Assembly (NCBI GenBank): GCA_902792905.1
Contig: CADBBH010000010.1
Coordinates: 1 to 64,000, forward strand
Source of the DNA: Oscillospiraceae bacterium
GTDB taxonomy: Bacteria > Bacillota > Clostridia > Oscillospirales > Acutalibacteraceae
Direction: 5' to 3'
DNA: 64,000 bases
Every line of letters starts with the position of its first letter. The stretch's first letter is position 1. Below, one piece after another: positions 45,858 through 53,529 of the stretch. Both the position numbers and the translations under genes were made by a program. The notes beneath the pieces were generated by a model. It saw only the letters and a list, made by a program, of their open reading frames with translations. It did no database searches and had not been told where the DNA came from.

Positions 45858-45887
45858 TTTGTATTTTTTTAAAAGAGGATGGTTATT

Positions 45888-46229
45888 ATGGGATTTATTA
45901 CTTTGAAATGGAGAAACAACAGAATAAAAGTGAATACTACGGATATAGTTTATGCCGAGAGTTGCAACAGACATCTGATTATCTGTACATGCGACGGTAA
46001 AAAGACGGAAATTGTCGGAAAACTCGGCGAATTCTTCAAACTCCTGCCGGCAGAACTGTTTATCTGCTGCCATAAAAGCTTTGCGGTCAATCTTAAATAC
46101 ATCGCCGAATTCAATGAATACGGAGTGGTTATGACAAACGGAGAAACCCTGCCCGTAAGCGTGAGAAAGAAATCGGAAACTCTCAGATCTTTTGATGAAT
46201 TCTGCACCGGAAGGTCAAATGAAAAATGA
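45888..46229 (+). CDS. LytTR DNA-binding domain protein
   Basis: The 113-aa protein consists of little more than a LytTR domain (IKVNTTDIVYAESCNRHLII; LLPAELFICCHKSFAVNLKYI; LPVSVRKKSETLRSFDEF). I prefer the ATG at 45888 over that at 45879, which overlaps the GAGG site. Stand-alone LytTR regulators are often controlled by a small membrane protein encoded beside them, and the next gene, overlapping by 4 nt, fits that pattern. Confidence 0.85.
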   Translation: MGFITLKWRNNRIKVNTTDIVYAESCNRHLIICTCDGKKTEIVGKLGEFFKLLPAELFICCHKSFAVNLKYIAEFNEYGVVMTNGETLPVSVRKKSETLRSFDEFCTGRSNEK

Positions 46230-46471
46230 CAATAATCATAATTATCTCCCTTTTTATGACCGCCGCCGGAATTATTATCCGCAGAAAAGCAGAAGATAAA
46301 GACCTGAAACTCGCCGCTGCGGGACTCAGCTTCTTCGGATTGATTATTATGCTGACCGTCGCTTTCTTCATTTCATATAAATATGAATCTCCGCTTTCAT
46401 ATATAATCTTCGCGCTGACATTCATTGCCGCTATCGCTCTGAGAATATATGCCGCGTTCAAAACCCGATAA
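46226..46471 (+). CDS. Small three-helix membrane protein
   Basis: An 81-aa protein with three hydrophobic segments (MTIIIIISLFMTAAGIII; AAAGLSFFGLIIMLTVAFFI; YIIFALTFIAAIALRIYAAF). It overlaps the LytTR gene by 4 nt. Such partners can hold LytTR regulators inactive at the membrane (LytTR regulatory systems), which I infer from position only. Confidence 0.7.
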   Translation: MTIIIIISLFMTAAGIIIRRKAEDKDLKLAAAGLSFFGLIIMLTVAFFISYKYESPLSYIIFALTFIAAIALRIYAAFKTR

Positions 46472-46477
46472 TGTAAC

Positions 46478-46502
46478 AGCCCTCCTGCGAAAGGAGGGCT
46501 TT
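46478..46502. terminator. Terminator
   Basis: AGCCCTCCT-GCGAA-AGGAGGGCT, 9 bp, between convergent genes. The T-run is poor in both directions. Confidence 0.7.
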
Positions 46503-46511
46503 GGTTTATCT

Positions 46512-47543
46512 TTATTGCAATGTGCTGTGTGCGGCAATTATGCCTTCGCCCCAGGCGAGTCCGCGGACCTGAACAGTATATTCGTTATTGGCGGCGGGAA
46601 CCGTAACTTTCATGCGTATAGTCCATACGGAGAAGCCGTTTGCGGTATCAAGGTCAACAACGTTGGTAGAGGTTGTCTGATATGTCGCAGACTTTGTCTT
46701 GCCCGTATCAGCATTTACATAGCTTATCTTGATTTTTGAAACATCATCGGTCGTTGTGATATAGAAATGTTTATATACGGCACCGTTTTCTTCTCTGTCA
46801 GCGGATACGGCCGCTAAAACCGAATAGGGCTCAGATTCCCCGCCATCGGGAGCGGGAGCGAGCGCGGCGGCGTTTTTGCCGACCTTGATATTAAACGAAT
46901 AATACGAACCGGTTTCTTTATCGACGGCGGTTTTCCATTCATTGCTGTCGGAAACTTTGAATTCTATACTCCAGGTCTGGATATCGACCGCCTGCGTGCC
47001 TGCGTAGTTGAATACCATCGGAATATTCCAGACTCTGCCGGTGTCTGAATCGGTGACACTCGCCTCGGTTGTGCCCTTATTGTAATTGCTGTATTTGTAA
47101 TAGGCTGTGCAGGCGTTTCCGCTTTCATTCGTGCCCGTGAATTTCAGCCAGGTGACAGTATCCGAGGTGGTAATATTCCATGTCAGCTTGTCTCCGCGGA
47201 CAACCTCATTCGCGCTGATTGATGCGGAATTCACTCCTCCGCGAAGTCTGAGAACAAGATGAAGGGTACTCTCCTTTTGAATATTGTAATCGGCAAGGGT
47301 GTGCCCGTCTTCAAGCTGCTTTCCTGCAAATATCAGACGCTGCTGATCGGGAGGAATACCCTCTTTATCCTGAACCTTCGCCTTGACCGCATCGATTGAA
47401 TCAGACGGCTCAACTTCAAGAGTAATGGTTCTGCCGGACAGAGTTTTCACAAATATCTGCATCGCGCTCGCCGTGACGGTAAATACGGCAAGGAGCAGAG
47501 CGGCGGAAACTATTACCGCGAGGAATCTCTTTGTCACTTTCAT
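46512..47543 (-). CDS. Secreted ubiquitin-domain fusion protein
   Basis: The 343-aa protein starts at 47543 behind GGAGG. Residues 1-27 are a signal peptide ending in ASA. Residues 28-103 are a complete ubiquitin: [18 protein letters not shown] at the start, [19 protein letters not shown] in the middle and [10 protein letters not shown] at the end. From memory of human ubiquitin I count 8 substitutions (T9S, K11R, T22S, E24D, N25A, I30V, R54H, S57A). K6, K27, K29, K33, K48, K63, Leu8, Ile44, His68 and Val70 are kept. Residues 104-343 are two beta-rich modules also found in the protein at 54915-57161. The mature N-terminus would be ubiquitin Met1. It lies 38 nt behind the AI-2E-family gene. 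Confidence 0.95.
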   Translation of the reverse strand: MKVTKRFLAVIVSAALLLAVFTVTASAMQIFVKTLSGRTITLEVEPSDSIDAVKAKVQDKEGIPPDQQRLIFAGKQLEDGHTLADYNIQKESTLHLVLRLRGGVNSASISANEVVRGDKLTWNITTSDTVTWLKFTGTNESGNACTAYYKYSNYNKGTTEASVTDSDTGRVWNIPMVFNYAGTQAVDIQTWSIEFKVSDSNEWKTAVDKETGSYYSFNIKVGKNAAALAPAPDGGESEPYSVLAAVSADREENGAVYKHFYITTTDDVSKIKISYVNADTGKTKSATYQTTSTNVVDLDTANGFSVWTIRMKVTVPAANNEYTVQVRGLAWGEGIIAAHSTLQ

Positions 47544-47581
47544 TTCGGGCCTCCAATTTATCTGAAAGATAATACTAATAA

Positions 47582-48799
47582 TTATTGATTAATAATTACT
47601 TTCTGCTCACTGTCGACTGCTTCCCGCTCACTGTTTTCCGCTGCTTTACCGTTTTCCGCGTTTAGCTTTTCGGCGCGTTTTTCGAGGCGTGGCTCTATTG
47701 TTTCTTTATATATAATCGCAAACATTGCCGCGAATGGAATAGCGAGAATTATACCGAGAATACCTGCAATTTTGCCGCCGATAACAATGAGAACAAGAGT
47801 CCAGACGGCAGGAATTCCGAGCGAATCGCTGAAGAGCTTGGGCTTGATAACCATGCCGTCAATCGCCTGAAGAACACAGGAGAAAATGAAGTACCATAGC
47901 GCCAGCATCGGATTCTCAAGTATCAGGAAGAATACGCCGATAACCGTACCTATCATCGGGCCGAAGGTCGGTATTATATTTGTTACGGCTACCACGACGG
48001 CAATCAGTGGCGCGTAGGGCATACGCATAATCAACATAAAAATCAGGGTTACGATACCGACTATGCTTGCATCCAACAGCGTGCAGCCGACATATCTTAT
48101 AAAAATCTTGTGACATCTGTTGAAAAGGGCGTTCCCTTTTTCGATTGTTTCCTTTGTGTGAATGGCACCGCGGATTCTTTCGAGGAATGTGAGAAGCGTC
48201 TTCTTCGCGCCGAGGAAGCAGAATCCGAACAGAACACCTATTCCGAAATTTGAAAGACCGCTGCCGATTTCGCCGAGTTTGCCGAGAATTGCCTTGGAAT
48301 TATTCTTGACTGTTTCCATTATTTTTGCCGTAAAATTGTCAAGATAAGCTTCTATCGCTGTTATGTCTATATGTATATTGTGGGCACTCGCAAAGGAATT
48401 GCCTTTTCTTATGAGTGCGTGAAGTTTCTGAGTGTAGATATCCCAGTTTGAGACAAGTTTTGAAACGCTCTTTGTCAGCGAGGGAATCAGCGCAACAAGC
48501 AACAGAGCGATAATCAGCAGTATGCAGATAATCGTCAGGATTATTCCCCAATTATGCCTCGCAGTCTCATTCTTCAGCTTTTTCAGGACTTTTCTCTCAA
48601 AGAAATCGTCTGCAACCGGATCAAAGAGATAGGCAATCACTATACCGATGAGCACCGGGGAAATAAACGACCAGAGGCCGGTGAAAAACGGCTTGAAAAC
48701 GCTCAGATGCTCCAGAAATTCGTAGAGCAGAACCGCGGCGCACGCCGTCACGATGTAGCCGGTATTCCTTTTTGTAAAAAAACTCTTTATCCTGTTCAT
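47582..48799 (-). CDS. AI-2E family transporter
   Basis: The 405-aa membrane protein has the UPF0118/AI-2E arrangement: N-terminal helices, a long extracytoplasmic stretch and a C-terminal core ([21 protein letters not shown] and [21 protein letters not shown]). Family members export varied small molecules or act as Na+/H+ antiporters, so the name does not define the substrate. It is 9 nt after the esterase gene and precedes the ubiquitin gene on the same strand. Confidence 0.88.
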   Translation of the reverse strand: MNRIKSFFTKRNTGYIVTACAAVLLYEFLEHLSVFKPFFTGLWSFISPVLIGIVIAYLFDPVADDFFERKVLKKLKNETARHNWGIILTIICILLIIALLLVALIPSLTKSVSKLVSNWDIYTQKLHALIRKGNSFASAHNIHIDITAIEAYLDNFTAKIMETVKNNSKAILGKLGEIGSGLSNFGIGVLFGFCFLGAKKTLLTFLERIRGAIHTKETIEKGNALFNRCHKIFIRYVGCTLLDASIVGIVTLIFMLIMRMPYAPLIAVVVAVTNIIPTFGPMIGTVIGVFFLILENPMLALWYFIFSCVLQAIDGMVIKPKLFSDSLGIPAVWTLVLIVIGGKIAGILGIILAIPFAAMFAIIYKETIEPRLEKRAEKLNAENGKAAENSEREAVDSEQKVIINQ

Positions 48800-48808
48800 A
48801 TTCGTCTC

Positions 48809-49768
48809 TCAATCCTTAAATATTTCTTTATAATCATTGAAATAAGGCAGAATGAAGTCGAATGTCTCTTGCAGGCATTCTCTGCCTTTTTTGAATTTTG
48901 TCACTATTGTCCAGGCGTGGTTTCCGATTATGCCTGTGCCCTCATATGATGCGAACGGAATGCCGAGAGCCGTATATTCCTCCATCATATCATATCCCTC
49001 GAATCTCAGGCGGTCCATGCTTGCCGTAGTGAAGAATACGGGCGGAAAACCGGTTGTAATATGAGGATAAGTCAGCGAGCCCTCATCGGTTTTGAGAAAT
49101 TCCAGGGCGCTCTCATAATCCCTGCCGAGGAACGAGCAGACCATCATCTTCATATCGGGGAATTTCGACTGCGGCTTTTCGGGATTCAGAAGGCGGCGAA
49201 GGTCAACGCAGCCGCAGTGGCTCACCATCGCTTTTATACTGAATTCATTATTGTGTCTGAACTCAATGCCGAGCTTTGAAGCGAGCGATTTATCAGCCGC
49301 CAGCGCCGCCATAAAGAAGATGTAGTAACCGCCGGCGCTCTCGCCCGCGAGCAGAATACTGCCCGTATCGTAATTGTATTTATCGGCGTCGTCAAATATC
49401 TTATCAATCGCCGAACAGATTTCTCTTAACTGCTCGGGAAAAACTTTCTCCGGTGCGTAAGTGTAGGAGATTGAGGCGGTGTAAAAGCCCTTCTCCGCGA
49501 AATTCTGAAGATAGGTGTTTCTCATTTCGGTTATACCCGAAACCCAGCCACCGCCGTGAATATATATCATGAGGGGCTTCTTTGTATCAAGCAGATCTTT
49601 TCTGCAGTAAGTATTGAAATACTGCAATTTTCCGTTTCCGTAGTGAATATGCGGTGTGTAAATGAGATTTGCCGGAGTCGGTTTGTAGGTCAGAGCATAG
49701 GCGAGGCCCTCGGTGAAATTATACCAATAAGTGCCTGCCTTTCCGCGGTAATAGACTTTTTTATCCAT
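48809..49768 (-). CDS. Alpha/beta-hydrolase (HSL/carboxylesterase type)
   Basis: A 319-aa cytoplasmic esterase with the oxyanion-hole HGGGWVSG (about residues 90-97), nucleophile elbow LLAGESAGGYY and a late Asp/His (FFTTASMDRLRF, GNHAWTI). These belong to the hormone-sensitive-lipase/acetyl-esterase group, which remove acetyl or other short acyl groups. With the polysaccharide acetylation genes 2 kb away, an acetyl-esterase role is possible. First gene of the minus-strand run that ends with the ubiquitin gene. Confidence 0.85.
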   Translation of the reverse strand: MDKKVYYRGKAGTYWYNFTEGLAYALTYKPTPANLIYTPHIHYGNGKLQYFNTYCRKDLLDTKKPLMIYIHGGGWVSGITEMRNTYLQNFAEKGFYTASISYTYAPEKVFPEQLREICSAIDKIFDDADKYNYDTGSILLAGESAGGYYIFFMAALAADKSLASKLGIEFRHNNEFSIKAMVSHCGCVDLRRLLNPEKPQSKFPDMKMMVCSFLGRDYESALEFLKTDEGSLTYPHITTGFPPVFFTTASMDRLRFEGYDMMEEYTALGIPFASYEGTGIIGNHAWTIVTKFKKGRECLQETFDFILPYFNDYKEIFKD

Positions 49769-49973
49769 AATCTCACACCTTTAAAGTATTATCTATAATG
49801 CATTATACCATACCTGCGGCAAAATACCACCCCTATTTTTCCGCAATTGCAAAAATAAGCGCTCTATTTTACCTGTTAAACCGTTTATTTTCCACACGAC
49901 GAATGGTAATATATACGCAAGATAAATCGAACGCAAAACCGCAAAAATAATCGACGAATCAATCATATCTGTG

Positions 49974-50002
49974 TTGCATTTAATTTATGTTTATGATAAT
50001 AT
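49974..50002 (+). promoter_or_regulatory. Promoter of the NfeD-SPFH operon
   Basis: TTGCAT, 17-nt spacer, TAATAT, 21 nt before the ATG at 50024. Apart from it the gap 49769-50023 shows nothing recognisable. Confidence 0.6.
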
Positions 50003-50023
50003 ATTTATAAAGGAGGGAGAGTA

Positions 50024-50452
50024 ATGCAGAATGTAATCATCTGGGCAGTCGCTCTCGTCGCTTTCCTTATCATTGAAGGGGCTACAGCCCAGCTCGTGAC
50101 CATCTGGTTCGCGGCGGGCGCGCTGGTTTCCCTGATAGCCGCGGTATTCAAAGCGCCTTTCTGGTTGCAGATTGTTCTCTTTGTCGGCGTATCGGCGGTA
50201 ACGCTCTTCGCCACCTGGCCGCTTGTCAGAAAAATCAGAAACCGCAAGGCGGAGAGTCTGAACGCGGACCGCGTGATAGGTCAGACGGCTGTCGTCACCG
50301 AAACGATAGACAATATCGAGGGAACCGGCAGCGTCAAGATTGACGGAGTCGTCTGGACGGCTAGGACTGCCGATGAAGCACCCATCGAAGCGGGAGCGCA
50401 GGTCACAATCGAAAGAATTGAAGGCGTCAAAGTAATAGTAAAGGAGAAATAA
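50024..50452 (+). CDS. NfeD family membrane protein
   Basis: The 142-aa protein has three or four N-terminal helices (IWAVALVAFLIIEGATAQLV) and a C-terminal OB-fold (VIGQTAVVTETIDNIEGTGS). NfeD proteins partner SPFH proteins in membrane microdomains, and the SPFH gene follows after 2 nt. Confidence 0.9.
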   Translation: MQNVIIWAVALVAFLIIEGATAQLVTIWFAAGALVSLIAAVFKAPFWLQIVLFVGVSAVTLFATWPLVRKIRNRKAESLNADRVIGQTAVVTETIDNIEGTGSVKIDGVVWTARTADEAPIEAGAQVTIERIEGVKVIVKEK

Positions 50453-50454
50453 CC

Positions 50455-51369
50455 ATGCCGTATGTATTCATTGCAATTTTAGTTCTGATAGTCATTGTCA
50501 TCATTGCGAACATCAAAATCGTTCCGCAGTCAAAAGCTTATGTTCTCGAGCGTCTCGGCGCTTACAACACCACCTGGCAGACCGGTTTCCATGTAAAGGT
50601 TCCTTTCATCGACAGAATCGCGAAGCAGGTCTCTCTCAAGGAGCAGGTAGTTGACTTCCCGCCCCAGCCGGTTATCACGAAGGATAACGTTACAATGCAG
50701 ATTGATACAATCGTATTCTTCCAGATTACCGACCCAAAGCTCTTCGCTTACGGCGTTGAGAAGCCCATCATGGCTATCGAAAACCTCACAGCGACAACCC
50801 TTCGTAACATCATCGGCGAGCTCGAGCTCGACCACACTCTTACCTCCAGAGACACAATCAACGCCAAAATCAGAGGCATCCTTGACGAGGCGACCGATCC
50901 CTGGGGCATCAAGGTAAACAGAGTTGAGCTCAAGAACATCCTTCCTCCAAAAGAGATTCAGGATGCGATGGAGAAGCAGATGAAGGCAGAGCGTCAGCGC
51001 AGAGAGGCAATCCTCACCGCAGAAGGCCAGAAGGAGAGCCAGATTCTCGTAGCAGAAGGCCAGAAGGAGAGCCAGATTCTCCGTGCGGAAGCCGACAAGC
51101 AGAGCGCGATTCTCGCGGCGGAAGCTGAGAGAGAATCCAAAATCCGCAAGGCGGAAGGCGAAGCCGAAGCCATCCTCAAGGTTGAGGAAGCGAGAGCAAA
51201 GGCAATCGACTATATCAATCAGGCGAATCCCGGTCAGGCATATCTTACCCTTCAGAGCCTCGCCGCGTTCCAGAAAGCGGCAGACGGCCAGGCAACCAAG
51301 CTCATTATCCCGAGCGATCTCCAGGGTATCGCGGGTCTCGCGGCCAGCGCCAAAGAGATTCTCAAATAA
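50455..51369 (+). CDS. SPFH/stomatin-like protein (QmcA type)
   Basis: A 304-aa protein anchored by an N-terminal helix (VFIAILVLIVIVIIANI). The SPFH domain includes ERLGAYNTTWQTGFHVKVPF and NVTMQIDTIVFFQITDP, and ENLTATTLRNIIGELELDHT. The tail is a coiled coil of 11-residue repeats (AEGQKESQILV, AEGQKESQILR, AEADKQSAILA). It organises membrane domains with NfeD. Confidence 0.93.
   Translation: MPYVFIAILVLIVIVIIANIKIVPQSKAYVLERLGAYNTTWQTGFHVKVPFIDRIAKQVSLKEQVVDFPPQPVITKDNVTMQIDTIVFFQITDPKLFAYGVEKPIMAIENLTATTLRNIIGELELDHTLTSRDTINAKIRGILDEATDPWGIKVNRVELKNILPPKEIQDAMEKQMKAERQRREAILTAEGQKESQILVAEGQKESQILRAEADKQSAILAAEAERESKIRKAEGEAEAILKVEEARAKAIDYINQANPGQAYLTLQSLAAFQKAADGQATKLIIPSDLQGIAGLAASAKEILK
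51019..51081 (+). repeat. 33-nt tandem repeat in the SPFH gene
   Basis: The 30-nt unit at 51019-51048 is repeated exactly at 51052-51081, period 33. It encodes consecutive AEGQKESQIL units of the coiled coil. Confidence 0.85.
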
Positions 51370-51431
51370 GTCAATAAAATGTATTTCCGGCGGCGGAGTG
51401 AGAAATCGCTTCGCCGCACAGAAGGTTTAAT

Positions 51432-52091
51432 ATGAAATTTACTGCAGCGGTCTTTGACCTCGACGGCACCCTTATCGACACCCTCGAGGATCTTAAAAAC
51501 AGCGTGAATTACGCTCTGGGTCAATTCGGTTTCCCCGAAAGGACCTATGATGAAATAAAGTCATTTGTCGGCAACGGCGTGGCGAAGCTTGTTTACAGAA
51601 GCGCCCCAGCCGACACAGCAGACGAAACAAAAGCAAAGCTCCTCGCTCTCTTCAAGGAGCACTATATGGCGCATTCAATGGTATTCACCGCGCCTTACGA
51701 AGGCATTGAGGAAATGCTGACTGAGTTGAAAAATACAGGCGTCAGAACTGCGGTTGTCACCAACAAGATGCAGGATGCCGCCTTTGATATAATCGGAACC
51801 TTTTTCGGCAGTCTTATAGATGTCGTCATCGGGCAGGTCGATTCCCTTCCCCAAAAGCCCGAGCCCGACGGCGTGTGGCTCGCGATAGATAAGCTCGGCG
51901 AAAAGCGCGAAAACGCCGTCTATATAGGCGACAGCGATGTTGACTGCCTGACCGCGAAGAACTCCGCCCTGCCGGTCATCGGCTGCGTATGGGGCTTCAG
52001 AGGGCGTGAGGTCCTCGAGGAATGCGGCGCGGACTATATCGCCGAAACCCCTTCGGATGTTGTAAAAATAATTACGGGAAAAGTGAAATAA
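51432..52091 (+). CDS. HAD family phosphatase (phosphoglycolate phosphatase-like)
   Basis: The 219-aa protein has HAD motifs FDLDGTLIDT (8-17), VVTNK, and VYIGDSDVDCLTA, with a helical cap (NSVNYALGQFGFPERTYDEI). This matches Gph-type enzymes that hydrolyse 2-phosphoglycolate or similar. It precedes the MBOAT gene by 1 nt. Confidence 0.88.
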   Translation: MKFTAAVFDLDGTLIDTLEDLKNSVNYALGQFGFPERTYDEIKSFVGNGVAKLVYRSAPADTADETKAKLLALFKEHYMAHSMVFTAPYEGIEEMLTELKNTGVRTAVVTNKMQDAAFDIIGTFFGSLIDVVIGQVDSLPQKPEPDGVWLAIDKLGEKRENAVYIGDSDVDCLTAKNSALPVIGCVWGFRGREVLEECGADYIAETPSDVVKIITGKVK

Positions 52092-52092
52092 G

Positions 52093-53517
52093 TTGGTTTT
52101 TTCTAGTCTTCTATTCGTCTTTCTTTTCTTCACCGCCAATATCATCACCCAGGCGGTAATCAAAAATGTTGATACCAAAAATAAAGTTATGCTCGGCTTC
52201 TCGCTGGTGTTTTACGCCTGGGCAGGTCTTCGCTATCTGCCGCTGCTGCTGGGTATGACTTTTATCTGCTGGTTCTTCGCCCTGAGAATAGCCGGAAATC
52301 AGGATGAGAAACGCCGCAAGCTCTTTCTGGGCATCTGCGTCGCTTTGTGCCTGCTGATTCTCGGGGTTTTCAAATATCTCGGCTTCATCCTCGGAGAAAT
52401 ACAAATTTTCACCGGCGTTCCCGAGGTCATTCCGAATATAGTTCTGCCGATAGGCATTTCCTTCTACACCTTCCAGCTGATTTCCTACGCCGTCGATGTT
52501 TACAGAGGCGATACCGAGCCGCAGAGGAAATACTGGTTGCTGCTCCTCTATTCAAGTCTGTTCCATCAGTGCATAGCGGGTCCGATTGTCAGATACCGCG
52601 ACATCGCGAATGACATAAGGACCAGAAGGACAAAGCCCTTCGAAATCAGCATCGGCATAACGAGATTTACCGTCGGCCTCGCGAAGAAGGCTGTTCTCGC
52701 GAACGGCTGCGCCGCCATAGCGGATAAATTCTTCGCCGCGGATACCGTCGGCACCGCCTCCGCCTGCGGAATCTGGCTCGGAGCCCTCTGCTATATGCTT
52801 CAGATTTATCTCGATTTCTCGGCATACAGCGATATGGCGATCGGCATGGGCCTTATGTGCGGATTCCACTATAAGGAAAACTTCGATTATCCCTATATGG
52901 CGGATTCGGTCACCGATTTCTGGCGCAGATGGCATATTTCCCTGAGCTCCTTCTTCCGCGATTATGTCTATATTCCTCTCGGGGGCAACAGATGCTCCGA
53001 AACCCGTCAGATGCTCAACCTCCTCGCCATCTGGTTCCTGACCGGAATGTGGCACGGCGCGAGCTGGAATTATATCATCTGGGGTCTCTATTATTTCGTT
53101 TTCCTGCTCGTTGAGAAATTCATCTGGCCCGGTTTCAATAAAGTGCGCCCGGCGCTGCGCCGCGTCATTGTGCTCGCCGTCGTCTTCTTCGGCTGGGTCA
53201 TCTTCAGATTCGAGGATCTCAGCGTTCTCGGCTCGGCTTTCAGAGGCATGTTCTGCCTCAATCATAATTCTTTCCACGACGCGGTCACGGGCCTTGAATT
53301 CAGCAACAATATATTCTTTATCATATTCTGCGTCATAGCGGTCACTCCGCTCGGCAGATATCTCAAGCGCGTTTTTGCCAATATTGCGAAGGATAAGGTG
53401 CCGCTTCTCTATATCTACGCCGGTGTTGACGCGGTTATCCCTATAGGCCTGCTTCTGCTCTCGATGATGGCTCTCGCGGGCAACAGCTACAATCCGTTTC
53501 TCTATTTTCAGTTTTAA
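52093..53517 (+). CDS. MBOAT family O-acyltransferase (AlgI-like)
   Basis: The 474-aa membrane protein starts at TTG 52093 (VFSSLLFVFLFF, the usual MBOAT start) with little ribosome site, so translation is probably coupled to the previous stop. Around FWRRWHISLSSFFRDYVYIP and LTGMWHGASWNYIIWG lie the conserved His residues of AlgI-type transferases, which move acetyl groups to surface polysaccharide. The DHHW gene after it encodes the likely partner. Confidence 0.93.
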   Translation: MVFSSLLFVFLFFTANIITQAVIKNVDTKNKVMLGFSLVFYAWAGLRYLPLLLGMTFICWFFALRIAGNQDEKRRKLFLGICVALCLLILGVFKYLGFILGEIQIFTGVPEVIPNIVLPIGISFYTFQLISYAVDVYRGDTEPQRKYWLLLLYSSLFHQCIAGPIVRYRDIANDIRTRRTKPFEISIGITRFTVGLAKKAVLANGCAAIADKFFAADTVGTASACGIWLGALCYMLQIYLDFSAYSDMAIGMGLMCGFHYKENFDYPYMADSVTDFWRRWHISLSSFFRDYVYIPLGGNRCSETRQMLNLLAIWFLTGMWHGASWNYIIWGLYYFVFLLVEKFIWPGFNKVRPALRRVIVLAVVFFGWVIFRFEDLSVLGSAFRGMFCLNHNSFHDAVTGLEFSNNIFFIIFCVIAVTPLGRYLKRVFANIAKDKVPLLYIYAGVDAVIPIGLLLLSMMALAGNSYNPFLYFQF

Positions 53518-53529
53518 GGGGGTGCGGAG

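Noticed and set aside
46512-47543. Host DNA contamination as the source of the ubiquitin sequence
   Set aside because: The domain is in frame with a bacterial signal peptide and with a module found again 9 kb away, and it has a ribosome site and bacterial neighbours.
46512-47543. A polyubiquitin gene
   Set aside because: Only one ubiquitin unit is present; the sequence after Gly-Gly is unrelated.
52552-53277. Minus-strand frame of 241 codons
   Set aside because: It is charged and repetitive and runs antisense to the conserved core of the MBOAT gene.
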